From assembly GCA_964440115.1 (NCBI GenBank), contig CAYTPV010000001.1:62001-126000 (forward strand): a stretch of 64,000 nucleotides of DNA, given 5' to 3'. Numbering within the stretch: the first letter of the stretch is position 1; every line of letters begins with the position of its first letter. Below, piece by piece: positions 31,106 to 38,611 of the stretch. Source of the DNA: JAEWWD01 sp964440115 (lineage in GTDB: Bacteria > Bacillota > Clostridia > Christensenellales > CAG-138). The notes under the pieces were generated by a model. The model searched no databases and had not been told where the DNA came from. It saw only the letters and a list, made by a program, of their open reading frames with translations. The position numbers and the translations under genes were made by a program.

Positions 31106-31456
31106 TCAAGCCGCATTTCTCCTGTGCCGCCCTCCAATGAGCAGAGCGTTGCCGATTGACACCAGCAAAGCAATGAACAAACGCACCCAAAACCCGTTCA
31201 CTGCAATAAACGGCAGTATGGAATCTGTAAGTCCCACCATCCATGCGTTGACAACAAGTGAGAACAGCCCAAACGTGATCATGGATACCGGCAGGCAGAT
31301 CACCTGCAGCAAAGGGCGAAGCAGCAGATTGAAAAGGAAGAGTATCAGCGCGGCTACAAGGAACTGCCATGTTCCGCCCATGACCTGATTTGGAAATATC
31401 GCCTGTGCCGCCGCAAATGCGCCAAAGCAAATCAACCATTTTATTATTAGTTTCAT
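31106..31456 (-). CDS. Phage-holin-like / YvlD-type small membrane protein
   Basis: 116 residues with four hydrophobic helices. The pattern LFLFNLLLRPLLQVICLPVSMITFGLFSLVVNAWMVGL is typical of the mycobacterial 4-TMS holin superfamily, to which Bacillus YvlD belongs. The start has GGGGGGA five nt upstream. It is last in a four-gene minus-strand operon with SHOCT-like and DUF2089 proteins, resembling the yvl envelope-stress operon of Bacillus, so a membrane-homeostasis role is likelier than lysis. Confidence 0.85.
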   Translation of the reverse strand: MKLIIKWLICFGAFAAAQAIFPNQVMGGTWQFLVAALILFLFNLLLRPLLQVICLPVSMITFGLFSLVVNAWMVGLTDSILPFIAVNGFWVRLFIALLVSIGNALLIGGRHRRNAA

Positions 31457-31474
31457 ATCAATCCCCCCATTGCC

Positions 31475-31810
31475 TCAGCGCGTGAGCACTTTTACTTTTA
31501 CGGCCGATTCTTTATTGCGAACGTCGACATCCACCAGATCCAGCGGCCCGGTTCGAAACGCCAGTTCCCACATGCTGCCCGTCAGTATGCCGGACACCAT
31601 GCGAAGAGAAGAGGATACATGCTGCGTTTCTCCGCCTGCCGTACGATAGCTTACACGCGGGCAGAACAGAGCGGCCAGCTCGCAATAATCATCCAGCACA
31701 TCCAGCAGACCCAGCACCACAAACATCGGCAGCGTGAAGAACAGCCGGAAGTTGGATTTCTCCTTCAGTTTGATGCTGACGATAAGCAGCAGTGTTGGTC
31801 TATTCGACAT
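31475..31810 (-). CDS. Small uncharacterised protein with one hydrophobic segment
   Basis: About 111 residues from ATG 31810 (MSNRPTLLLIV), with AAGGTG upstream inside the end of the preceding gene. It has a hydrophobic stretch (FTLPMFVVLGLLDVLDD) and then a mixed C-terminal part ending VDVDVRNKESAVKVKVLTR. I do not recognise a family. It overlaps the SHOCT-like gene by about 11 bp and lies 18 bp before the holin-like gene, so it belongs to the same envelope operon. Confidence 0.7.
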   Translation of the reverse strand: MSNRPTLLLIVSIKLKEKSNFRLFFTLPMFVVLGLLDVLDDYCELAALFCPRVSYRTAGGETQHVSSSLRMVSGILTGSMWELAFRTGPLDLVDVDVRNKESAVKVKVLTR

Positions 31811-32228
31811 ATACGCGCACCTTGGCTGCCTCGTTGCCTTCGACATCGACATTCACGATGTCTTCTTCCTGCCCGCTTTCAATGAGCGTTTCGATGCTTT
31901 CCATAATCGCCACCAGATCCACACCATGCTTATCCATTTCGGTTTTCGCTTCCATGGGCATATTCTTAACAATGACGGGCCCCAACGTTTTAATGAGGGA
32001 TATGGGCACGTTGATGTTGACTTTCGCCTTGGTCTCGTTTTCCCCCGTATCCACTTGCACCCTGAGTTTCTTGGCTTTTCTGCCGCGGGTATCCTTCATT
32101 GCGACGGGCACGGCGGCGGGTTCCGCGGCGGGCTGATTGCTTTCGAGCGCGCGAAGCAGTTCTTCCGCTTCCTCTACGGTGATCGTACCATCCTTGAGCA
32201 TGTTGAGTATCCTTGTTCTGTCTTCCAT
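31800..32228 (-). CDS. SHOCT-like domain protein (YvlB-like N-terminus)
   Basis: 142 residues. The N-terminus MEDRTRILNMLKDGTITVEEAEELLRALE is a SHOCT-like helical hairpin found on DUF4097/YvlB proteins. A Lys-rich linker and a beta-rich part (LRVQVDTGENETKAKVNINVPISLI) follow. The full DUF4097 adhesin-like repeat of YvlB is missing, so the protein is short. It lies four bp after the DUF2089 gene. An envelope-stress sensor or regulator role is inferred from neighbours only. Confidence 0.82.
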   Translation of the reverse strand: MEDRTRILNMLKDGTITVEEAEELLRALESNQPAAEPAAVPVAMKDTRGRKAKKLRVQVDTGENETKAKVNINVPISLIKTLGPVIVKNMPMEAKTEMDKHGVDLVAIMESIETLIESGQEEDIVNVDVEGNEAAKVRVYVE

Positions 32229-32232
32229 TTTC

Positions 32233-32613
32233 TTATTCCCCTTTCAATTGCTTTAAAAGTTTAGCCGCTTCTGCGGCGGTGATTTCTTTTTTTTCCAGTC
32301 GGTCCAGTACTTCTGCTGCGCTCTGCGCTTCCTGTTTTTCCGGCTTTTCACCGGGGAAGAGTGTGCCGAGCAATTCTTCTAGCAAGCCCTTTACGGTGGG
32401 GTAGGAGATACCAAGCGCCTTTTCGACCTCCCGGATATTCCCCCTGCATTTCAAAAACGTTTCCATGAAAAGCTGCTGCTTTTCATCCAGTGCGCAATAT
32501 TTGCACGGCGGGAAGCTCCCGCTCAGTTCGGTTTTGCACTTGGAACAGCTTAATCTGGTGATGCGCAGCTCCCCTGCGCAGACGGGACATTTGGATGGCG
32601 GTTGGTATTGCAT
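32233..32613 (-). CDS. DUF2089 zinc-ribbon regulator-like protein
   Basis: 126 residues from ATG 32613, chosen because AGGAGG lies seven nt upstream; a nearer upstream ATG is too close to it. An N-terminal zinc ribbon (CPVCAGELRITRLSCSKC, then CKYC) precedes a helix-turn-helix-like segment (FLKCRGNIREVEKALGISYPTVKGLLEELL) and a SHOCT-like tail (LDRLEKKEITAAEAAKLLKQL). DUF2089 proteins are thought to be DNA-binding. It heads the four-gene operon and may regulate it. The C-terminal motif echoes the N-terminus of the next protein. Confidence 0.88.
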   Translation of the reverse strand: MQYQPPSKCPVCAGELRITRLSCSKCKTELSGSFPPCKYCALDEKQQLFMETFLKCRGNIREVEKALGISYPTVKGLLEELLGTLFPGEKPEKQEAQSAAEVLDRLEKKEITAAEAAKLLKQLKGE

Positions 32614-32636
32614 CGGCATTCCTCCTTTATGCACAC

Positions 32637-32665
32637 ATCATATTCCTTATTTTTGACTATGTCAA
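32637..32665 (-). promoter_or_regulatory. Sigma-A promoter of the DUF2089-SHOCT-holin operon
   Basis: TTGACA (32660-32665) and TATGAT (32637-32642) with a 17-bp spacer, about 25 bp before the start codon, in a very AT-rich stretch. Confidence 0.85.
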
Positions 32666-32727
32666 CAATAAAATTAAATAATTTAATTATAATATTCATT
32701 ATTTTAATTTTAATATGAGAAAGACAT

Positions 32728-32764
32728 AAAAAAGGCCGCTTGCAATGTACAAACGGCCTTTTTT
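32728..32764 (-). terminator. Bidirectional terminator after uvrC
   Basis: An 11-bp stem (32728-32738 with 32754-32764) starting with six As and ending with six Ts, so it can work on either strand. It follows uvrC on the minus strand. Confidence 0.9.
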
Positions 32765-32777
32765 CACGAAAAATTAA

Positions 32778-34688
32778 TCATAGGGGGTCAGTCTCAAGCA
32801 AAGTATCCGTATCCGAGCTTTTCTCCTCCGGCGGTTCACTATTCGATTCCGGATGAAAATAGGCAAATACAGCACGGGCTGTGCGCTTATCAATACCGGG
32901 CAATGCAGAAAGCGCCTGTTCATCCGCCGCCTGTATGGAATCGAGCGTAGGAAATGCGTCAAAAAGAATGCGCTTTCGTTTGCCGCCCACGCCGGGAATT
33001 TCATCGAGCCTAGAAAACAGGGCGTTCTTACCGCGCAGACTGCGATGATACGTAATCGCAAACCTGTGCGCCTCGTCGCGCAGCCGCTGCAGCAGATGCA
33101 GCGCGGGACTGTTGCGTTCAAGCACGATGGGTTCTTCCACATTGGGCAGGTAAATGGATTCGCTCAGCTCCGCAAGGCCAATGGTGTCGAGATGCGAAAG
33201 CCCGCATTCTTCCAATACCTCCAGCGCGACATTCAACTGCCCCCGCCCGCCGTCTATTACAAGCAGATCGGGCAGTGATGAAAACCGTTCGTCCCCTTCG
33301 ATTGCGCGGGCAAATCTTCTCGAAAGCGCTTCGCGCATGGCGGCGTAATCGTCGCCCTCCGTCTGCGTTTTGATCCGAAAGCGCCGGTATTCACTGGGCG
33401 CGGGCGCGCCGTCGACAAATACGACCATGGAGGATACAGTGTCCCGCCCCTGTATGTGCGAGTTATCAAAGCACTCCATGCGCGAGGGCAATGTTTCAAG
33501 CCCCAATATGCCCGAAAGCGCGGCCAAGGCGCCTTCCCCGCGTTCCCACGCGCGGCGGCGCAGCTTCTGCTCCTTTTCAAGGGAATCGAGGCCGTTGCGG
33601 CGGGCAAGCTCCGTCAGATTTCGCTTTTCCCCGCGCTGCGGCACGATGAGATGCACGCGCTTACCACGGCGTTCCGTCAGCCATTCCTCTATTGCCTCCG
33701 CCTCAGCCGACGGCGCGTAGAGAAGTATTTCGGGCGGAATTCCGGCTGCGTCTTCATAATATTGTTTGAGGAATGCCGCCATCGCTTCCGCCGCGCCATC
33801 TTCCCCGGAATCCTCCAGAACATTGGAAAGCGCATAGCGCTCGGTTCCGACCACTTTGCCGCCGCGCACGAATACCGCGAACACCAGCGCTTCACCTTCG
33901 AGTGCGCAGAATGCGAATACATCCTGCTCGGCTCCTTTGGTAGCGATGGCATGCTGCTTTTCGCCAAGGCCGCGGATGGCCGCGATGCGGTCGCGGATAT
34001 GCGCCGCGCGCTCGAATTCCATGGCATCGGCTGCCTCCTGCATTTGCGCGGTCAATTCCTGCAGTACTGATTCCGTGTTGCCGTCCAGAAAAGAACAGAC
34101 CTGATCGAGAAGCTTATGGTACTGCTCGCGCGAAATCTCGCCCGAACAGGGCGCGCAGCACTTGCCTACATGGTACATCAAGCACGGTCTTTCGCGCCGC
34201 GATATTGCCTTTTGAATATCCTTTTTGCAGTGGCGGATGGGAAAATGTTCTCTAACGACATTGAGCGAGTCCCTCAGCGCAAAGCCGGAAAGATAAGGTC
34301 CAAGATACCTTGCGCCGTCCTTCGCTATGCGGCGCACCACTTCGATGCGCGGAAAGTCCTGCCTAAGGTCCACCCGCACATACGGGAAATGCTTATCGTC
34401 TTTGAGCAGTATGTTGTAGCGGGGCTGCAGCTTCTTGATGAGATTGCTCTCTAATGTAAGCGCTTCCGTCTCGTTCTTGGTGAGTATGGTCTCGAAGTCT
34501 TCAATATGCGATACCATTGCCGCCACTTTGGGCGGATGGTTTTTGGCGGATTGAAAATACTGCCGTACGCGGTTTTTCAATGAAACCGCCTTGCCGACAT
34601 AGATGACCGTGCCGGTTTTGTCCATCATTTTATAGACGCCCGGCTCCCCCGGCAGCAGCTTCAGTTTTTCTTCAATCCGTTCGTTCAT
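32778..34688 (-). CDS. uvrC: Excinuclease ABC subunit C
   Basis: 636 residues, full length. UvrC makes both incisions in nucleotide excision repair. The GIY-YIG nuclease (PGVYKMMDKTGTVIYVGKA) is at the N-terminus, then a UVR helical motif (LTAQMQEAADAMEFERAAHIRDRI) that binds UvrB. The RNase H-like nuclease domain follows (MECFDNSHIQGRDTVSSMVVF, LLVIDGGRGQL, ERNSPALHLLQRLRDEAHRFAI), and then HhH repeats (IPGVGGKRKRILFDAF). The start overlaps the stop of the upstream DUF3784 gene by four bp. Confidence 0.97.
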   Translation of the reverse strand: MNERIEEKLKLLPGEPGVYKMMDKTGTVIYVGKAVSLKNRVRQYFQSAKNHPPKVAAMVSHIEDFETILTKNETEALTLESNLIKKLQPRYNILLKDDKHFPYVRVDLRQDFPRIEVVRRIAKDGARYLGPYLSGFALRDSLNVVREHFPIRHCKKDIQKAISRRERPCLMYHVGKCCAPCSGEISREQYHKLLDQVCSFLDGNTESVLQELTAQMQEAADAMEFERAAHIRDRIAAIRGLGEKQHAIATKGAEQDVFAFCALEGEALVFAVFVRGGKVVGTERYALSNVLEDSGEDGAAEAMAAFLKQYYEDAAGIPPEILLYAPSAEAEAIEEWLTERRGKRVHLIVPQRGEKRNLTELARRNGLDSLEKEQKLRRRAWERGEGALAALSGILGLETLPSRMECFDNSHIQGRDTVSSMVVFVDGAPAPSEYRRFRIKTQTEGDDYAAMREALSRRFARAIEGDERFSSLPDLLVIDGGRGQLNVALEVLEECGLSHLDTIGLAELSESIYLPNVEEPIVLERNSPALHLLQRLRDEAHRFAITYHRSLRGKNALFSRLDEIPGVGGKRKRILFDAFPTLDSIQAADEQALSALPGIDKRTARAVFAYFHPESNSEPPEEKSSDTDTLLETDPL

Positions 34689-35017
34689 TTGTATTCTTCT
34701 TTATAACAGCGTTTGCCCGTGTTCATGAATATGAGCCCGCCGAGGCAAATGGCCGCAAATATACCCCAGGATATCCAAAATATTAACATGTAGGGGAATG
34801 CAACAAGCACAAGCCCGAATAGTGTGAGATCCAATCCAAGAAACAGCATCATCAATCCGGTATATCGCGTCAGTTTATCCGTATCGTATTTTTCCTGCTC
34901 TTTTTTACTGGCCGTATTGTATCCGGCGATCAGCCACGCAACTTTAAAGCGCAGCAGTATCCACGCAAACAGCAGGCAGATCGCTCCGCCCGAAAAATTC
35001 GCGATTGTCACGATCAT
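34685..35017 (-). CDS. DUF3784-type small membrane protein
   Basis: 110 residues with three hydrophobic segments. The loop WLIAGYNTASKKEQEKYDTDKLTRYTG is the hallmark of DUF3784 proteins of Firmicutes. Function is unknown. The start follows AAAGGAGG by four nt. The gene lies between maf and uvrC in a tight minus-strand run (9 bp after maf, 4-bp overlap with uvrC). Confidence 0.85.
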   Translation of the reverse strand: MIVTIANFSGGAICLLFAWILLRFKVAWLIAGYNTASKKEQEKYDTDKLTRYTGLMMLFLGLDLTLFGLVLVAFPYMLIFWISWGIFAAICLGGLIFMNTGKRCYKEEYK

Positions 35018-35026
35018 TATCCTCCT

Positions 35027-35593
35027 TTACAGGCAAAACTGACCCGCCGCCCGCAGCATGCGATAAAGCAGAGGCAGGGGCATACCGATAACGGTAAAAT
35101 AGTTTCCCTCCACCCGCTCTACAAACATACCGCCGGGGCCCTGAATGCCGTACGCGCCGGCTTTGTCTCGCGGTTCGCCAGATGCGACATACCACGCAAT
35201 CTCCTCTGCCGTCATGGACGAAAATGTAACGCTCGTGGCATCATGCCTCACATCGGTACCGCCGGGCGTGAGTACCGCAACGCCCGTATACACCGTATGC
35301 GTGCGACCTTGCAGTTTGCGGAGTATCTGCGCCGCTTCCTCGTCATCTCGCGGCTTGCCAATGATCTCGTCGTCAATATACACAATGGTATCCGAGCCCA
35401 CGATACAGGCGTCTGGATACTGCTCCTGCACTGCCTGCGCTTTTATAAGCGCAAGATGCTCAACTAAAGTATCAGGTCCGGCATTATCCGGTATTGTTTC
35501 GTCCACATCGCTTGCTATGACTTCAAATTCCAATCCCATCAGCGTAAGCAGTTCCCGCCTGCGGGGAGACTGCGACGCAAGTACCAGCTGCAT
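35027..35593 (-). CDS. maf: Maf-like nucleotide pyrophosphatase
   Basis: 188 residues from ATG 35593, with GGAGGAATAGC upstream. Maf proteins hydrolyse non-canonical or canonical nucleoside triphosphates (dTTP, UTP or modified forms) and are linked to septum inhibition. Motifs are LASQSPRRRELL, SDVDETI, IVGSDTIVYIDDEIIGKPRD and KAGAYGIQGPGGMFVERVEGNYFTV. It starts right at the end of exoA and is probably co-transcribed with it. Confidence 0.95.
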   Translation of the reverse strand: MQLVLASQSPRRRELLTLMGLEFEVIASDVDETIPDNAGPDTLVEHLALIKAQAVQEQYPDACIVGSDTIVYIDDEIIGKPRDDEEAAQILRKLQGRTHTVYTGVAVLTPGGTDVRHDATSVTFSSMTAEEIAWYVASGEPRDKAGAYGIQGPGGMFVERVEGNYFTVIGMPLPLLYRMLRAAGQFCL

Positions 35594-35594
35594 G

Positions 35595-36350
35595 CTATTC
35601 CTCCAACAAAAGCCCCACCGGGCAATGATCGCTCCCCTCCACCTCGGAGAGTATAAAACCATCCCGCACATGCGGCATCAGCCGCTCGGAGACTATGAAA
35701 TAATCGATTCTCCAACCCACGTTGTTTTTACGCGCGTTAAACATATAGCTCCACCAAGTATATGCATCCACTCGGTCGGGATACAGACGACGGAACGTAT
35801 CCGCAAAGCCCGACGACAGAAGTTCTGTCATCTTCGCGCGCTCTTCATCCGAAAATCCGGCGCTTTTTCGGTTTGACTTAGCGTTTTTGATATCGATTTC
35901 CTGATGCGCGACGTTAAGATCCCCGCACAGTATCACGGGTTTCATAGCGTCCAGTTTAAGAAGATACGCGCGGAAATCATTTTCCCACTGCATGCGGTAG
36001 GAAAGGCGTGCAAGCTCTTTCTGCGAGTTGGGCGTATAACAGTTCACAAAATAGAAGGACGGATACTCAAGCGTAATGACGCGGCCTTCATGGTCGTGCT
36101 CTTCTACGCCTATGCCCAAAGACACTGTCAGCGGTTCACGCGCGGCGAATATCGCCGTACCCGAGTATCCCTTCTTCTCCGCACTGTTCCAGAACTGCAG
36201 ATATCCGGGCAGGGAGAAATCCGCCTGATCCTGCTGCATTTTGGTTTCCTGCAGGGCAATAATATCCGCCTGTGAGTTTGCCGCGAATTCCAAAAATCCT
36301 TTGCCCAAGCTGGCGCGCAGCCCGTTTACGTTCCATGACAGTATCTTCAA
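35595..36350 (-). CDS. exoA: Exodeoxyribonuclease III (AP endonuclease)
   Basis: 251 residues from TTG 36350 (MKILSWNVNGLRA), with GGGAGG nine nt upstream. The endonuclease/exonuclease/phosphatase fold shows WNVNGLRA, LQETKMQ (catalytic Glu), YTPNS, LCGDLNVAHQEID (Asp, Asn) and the last GSDHCPV (Asp-His pair). It cleaves abasic sites in base-excision repair. It heads a run exoA-maf-DUF3784-uvrC, three of which relate to DNA or nucleotide repair. Confidence 0.96.
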   Translation of the reverse strand: MKILSWNVNGLRASLGKGFLEFAANSQADIIALQETKMQQDQADFSLPGYLQFWNSAEKKGYSGTAIFAAREPLTVSLGIGVEEHDHEGRVITLEYPSFYFVNCYTPNSQKELARLSYRMQWENDFRAYLLKLDAMKPVILCGDLNVAHQEIDIKNAKSNRKSAGFSDEERAKMTELLSSGFADTFRRLYPDRVDAYTWWSYMFNARKNNVGWRIDYFIVSERLMPHVRDGFILSEVEGSDHCPVGLLLEE

Positions 36351-36464
36351 GTAACACGTCCTCCCTAACAAGCCGTTTTCAGTATTATATCACAGCGCAA
36401 GTATGCAATAAAACGTCAGTTTATTAGGCGTTTTTGGGCGCAGTGACAGGTTGAAAAATAACTA

Positions 36465-36493
36465 TTGCGCTTTTATTTGGGGAAATGTATAAT
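36465..36493 (+). promoter_or_regulatory. Promoter of the structured RNA / zinc-ribbon gene
   Basis: TTGCGC (36465-36470) and TATAAT (36488-36493) with a 17-bp spacer. The predicted start is near 36500. Confidence 0.75.
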
Positions 36494-36499
36494 ACTACC

Positions 36500-36815
36500 G
36501 GTACCTGAATTTCGGGTCTGTGGTTGAAAGTCGAAGCCAGTCGCAGGCAAAACGATCCACGTAAGCAGGCAAATGTTCTGTGAGCATGGTGCGGCCTAGA
36601 TGTAAGACCAACCAGGAAGACAATTGAAAAAGGTTCGGCGTAAATGTATCACATCTTGTATTGAGTCAAGAGAGATCTATGAAGCAAAACCATCAAAATG
36701 AAATCCTGAGAGAAGTAGTAGTGGGGGCCGAGCTCCGGCTATGAGCGAACCTTCCTGTTGGCGTGTGTGGGGGAAAAGACCAGGTCAGCCGGAATTTAGG
36801 ACTAAAAAAAAATCC
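36500..36815 (+). ncRNA. Candidate structured RNA (possibly raiA-type)
   Basis: About 320 nt downstream of a good promoter contain no plausible coding frame but a dense, GC-balanced series of self-complementary blocks. For example TGGTTG near 36521 can pair with CAACCA near 36610, and GGCCG near 36727 with CGGC six bases on. Purine-rich single-stranded tracts such as GAGAGAAGTAGTAGTGGG follow. The base composition and internal repeats of GCAGGCAAA type look like a conserved structured RNA. From memory it resembles the raiA RNA of Firmicutes, but I cannot confirm that. No terminator precedes the zinc-ribbon gene. Confidence 0.5.
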
Positions 36816-36835
36816 AAAGCAGAGGGGATTACATC

Positions 36836-37105
36836 ATGTTCCAGGACAAAGAATTGGTATGCAAAGACTGCGGAGCGACGTTCGTTTTCACAGCCGGCGA
36901 GCAGGAATTCTACGCGGAGAAGGGTTTCCAGAATGAACCCGTACGCTGCAGGGACTGCCGCAACTCCAGAAAGAATCAGCGCAACGGCGAACGTGAAATG
37001 TACGATGCAGTTTGCGCGCAGTGTGGTGCACCCACCAAGATCCCGTTCGTTCCGAAGAATGACCGGCCCATCTACTGCAGCTCGTGCTTCCAGTCTCGTC
37101 GGTAA
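36836..37105 (+). CDS. Double zinc-ribbon protein
   Basis: 89 residues from ATG 36836, with AGAGGGGA upstream. Four Cys-x2-Cys knuckles (9/12, 38/41, 60/63, 81/84) build two zinc ribbons; each ribbon also carries aromatic residues (FVFTAGEQEFYAEKGF). The family is conserved in Firmicutes as a zinc-ribbon-containing protein without known function; a nucleic-acid or ribosome-associated role is plausible. It lies 20 bp after the structured RNA region, with a terminator behind. Confidence 0.9.
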   Translation: MFQDKELVCKDCGATFVFTAGEQEFYAEKGFQNEPVRCRDCRNSRKNQRNGEREMYDAVCAQCGAPTKIPFVPKNDRPIYCSSCFQSRR

Positions 37106-37162
37106 TAATCCCCTTTGATCCGCATGAAGCGGTAGATCGGTGATTACAAACAACTCTTCGCT

Positions 37163-37194
37163 GCCGCTGCGCATACGCGCAGCGGCGGTTTTTT
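37163..37194 (+). terminator. Terminator after the zinc-ribbon gene
   Basis: A perfect 10-bp GC stem (37163-37172 with 37177-37186, loop ATAC) followed by GGTTTTTT. Confidence 0.92.
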
Positions 37195-37210
37195 ATGTGT
37201 AAAATGCCGC

Positions 37211-37239
37211 AAAAGTAAAGCCGCGCCATTTGGCGCGGC
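37211..37239 (-). terminator. Terminator after the transglutaminase gene
   Basis: An 8-bp GC stem (37220-37227 with 37232-37239, loop ATTT) followed on the minus strand by TTTACTTTT, 21 bp past the stop. Confidence 0.75.
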
Positions 37240-37259
37240 CTTAGGAATTCGAAGGAAAA

Positions 37260-38156
37260 TTATACTGAACTTGATGCGGCATATCCGCTGCCAATGCTTC
37301 TCCAACTTGAAGAACCTCCCCGGCGGTACGACATATCCAACGTCAGATCCATGGAAACCCAGTTGCCGGTGGCGTCGTCGTATACGCTGTTCCATGCATG
37401 ATATCCGCCCGCAGGCCGACTGTTGCCTTTGATCATTTTAGTAGGAATGCCTACGCTGCGGCACATAGCGGCATACAGCGAAGCGATATCATAGCAGATG
37501 CCTTCTTTGGATGCGAGTATGGAATTGGGTTTGGGCGTGTATCTTGTAACCCGGCCGTATATCACATCGTAATACAGATCCCAGTCATAGGAAAAGTTTT
37601 TTACGATGTAGCTGTATATTGCCATTGCCTGCGCTTCGGTAGTCCGTTTCCCAGCCACAAGCTCCGCAGCCTTCTGTGAAACGCTGTCGCCCGAACGGAA
37701 GGAGATTTCGTTTACGCTGCCCAGATAACGAGTAGCTGAGGAAGGCAGGTTTTTGGTTGTTCCTCCGTCGGTATCGGCAGAAGCGGTGGGGATTTTGCTT
37801 GCGATGGTCTGCGACGGCTTCACTGAGAACGAGATGTTCTGCACGCGCCTGTAGCTGCTTCCGCCGACATTTTCATACAAAGAAGCGGTTACAGTGGTCG
37901 CGGAGGATGGAAGCGGAAAACTTTCGGCTGTGCCCTGCACGTAATCATAGAACTTGTTCTGCTGTGTCAAGTCGTCTTTGATGCCGATCTTCAGACTTTT
38001 TCCCGAATTCGTTTTGTAGAATACGGAGATATAGCCTTTTTCGATCTTGGACAGATCAAAGCAGCTCTTTTCCGCCAAAGCTGTGACCGGCATAAGCACA
38101 GAACACAGCAATAAGACGGACAACAAAAATGCTGATTTGCGGAATCCATTCCTCAT
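37260..38156 (-). CDS. Secreted transglutaminase-like (papain-fold) protein
   Basis: 298 residues from ATG 38156, with AAGGGGA seven nt upstream. A signal peptide ends near ALAEKS. A beta-rich region (about 35-150) precedes a transglutaminase core with the catalytic triad Cys221 (SKEGICYDIASLYAAMCRSVGIP), His253 (GYHAWNSVY) and Asp270 (WVSMDLT). Such secreted proteins act as peptidases or cross-linkers at the cell surface. Two c-di-GMP riboswitches fill the leader; the proximal one runs into the ribosome site, so second-messenger control of expression is predicted. Confidence 0.92.
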   Translation of the reverse strand: MRNGFRKSAFLLSVLLLCSVLMPVTALAEKSCFDLSKIEKGYISVFYKTNSGKSLKIGIKDDLTQQNKFYDYVQGTAESFPLPSSATTVTASLYENVGGSSYRRVQNISFSVKPSQTIASKIPTASADTDGGTTKNLPSSATRYLGSVNEISFRSGDSVSQKAAELVAGKRTTEAQAMAIYSYIVKNFSYDWDLYYDVIYGRVTRYTPKPNSILASKEGICYDIASLYAAMCRSVGIPTKMIKGNSRPAGGYHAWNSVYDDATGNWVSMDLTLDMSYRRGGSSSWRSIGSGYAASSSV

Positions 38157-38164
38157 TTGTAATC

Positions 38165-38242
38165 CCCTTTCGGTAGCTGGCTGCCATTTCAGGCCCTGTA
38201 GCTTTGCGTCCCCGCCTTTCGACGGGTTTGCCGTTGTCGCGT
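38165..38242 (-). promoter_or_regulatory. Cyclic-di-GMP-I riboswitch, gene-proximal copy
   Basis: The minus strand reads GGCAAACC, a GNRA-type CGAAAG loop, GGGACGCAAAGC, then GGGCCTGAAATGGCAGCC and AGCTACC: the conserved GEMM-I aptamer core, including the tetraloop and tetraloop receptor. The core is 38172-38232. Its 3' arm (CTACCGAAAGGGG) merges into the ribosome site of the transglutaminase gene, so translational control is the likely output. Confidence 0.93.
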
Positions 38243-38315
38243 TGAGATTATCCCCTCGCAGCGTCAAGCACCGTTCCGTCTCCCCCGGCTCCTTCCGGAG
38301 GATAACAAAAAAACA

Positions 38316-38392
38316 CCTTTCGGTAGCTGGCTGCCATTTCAGGCCCTGTAGCTTTGCGTCCCCGCCTTTCGACGGGTTTGCCATTGTCGCTT
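38316..38392 (-). promoter_or_regulatory. Cyclic-di-GMP-I riboswitch, distal copy
   Basis: A second GEMM-I aptamer (core 38322-38382) lies exactly 150 bp upstream and is identical to the proximal copy over 67 nt. It ends CTACCGAAAGGTG followed by seven Ts, so this copy could control premature termination, unlike the proximal copy. Confidence 0.93.
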
Positions 38393-38429
38393 GCGTTTGT
38401 CTGCAACGGAATATTTAATTTGTACTTTA

Positions 38430-38458
38430 ATAATAAACCGCATACATATGGTTTGCAA
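38430..38458 (-). promoter_or_regulatory. Promoter of the riboswitch-transglutaminase transcript
   Basis: TTGCAA (38453-38458) and TATTAT (38430-38435) with a 17-bp spacer on the minus strand, about 30 bp before the distal riboswitch. Confidence 0.8.
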
Positions 38459-38533
38459 CATCAGATTAAAAAAAATTGTCAATTTCGCACTATTCTTAGC
38501 ATGATATTTACTCGATATATCTATGGACGAGGC

Positions 38534-38562
38534 TTGCGCAAAATTAGTACAGCCAGTATACT
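38534..38562 (+). promoter_or_regulatory. Promoter of the BTAD regulator gene
   Basis: TTGCGC (38534-38539) and TATACT (38557-38562) with a 17-bp spacer, 50 bp before the start codon and divergent from the riboswitch promoter. Confidence 0.7.
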
Positions 38563-38611
38563 GAGAAAAGAAAATTCTGTTATTTCAATATAAACGGTGG
38601 TGAGGCATTCT

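Noticed and set aside
31068..31439. Alternative 123-codon minus-strand frame over the holin-like gene
   Set aside because: It lacks a ribosome site and a sensible hydrophobicity pattern; the overlapping frame 31106-31456 has both.
36741..37118. A 125-codon plus-strand frame spanning the structured RNA end and the zinc-ribbon gene
   Set aside because: It is out of frame with the clear zinc-ribbon gene, which has four Cys-x2-Cys pairs and its own ribosome site.
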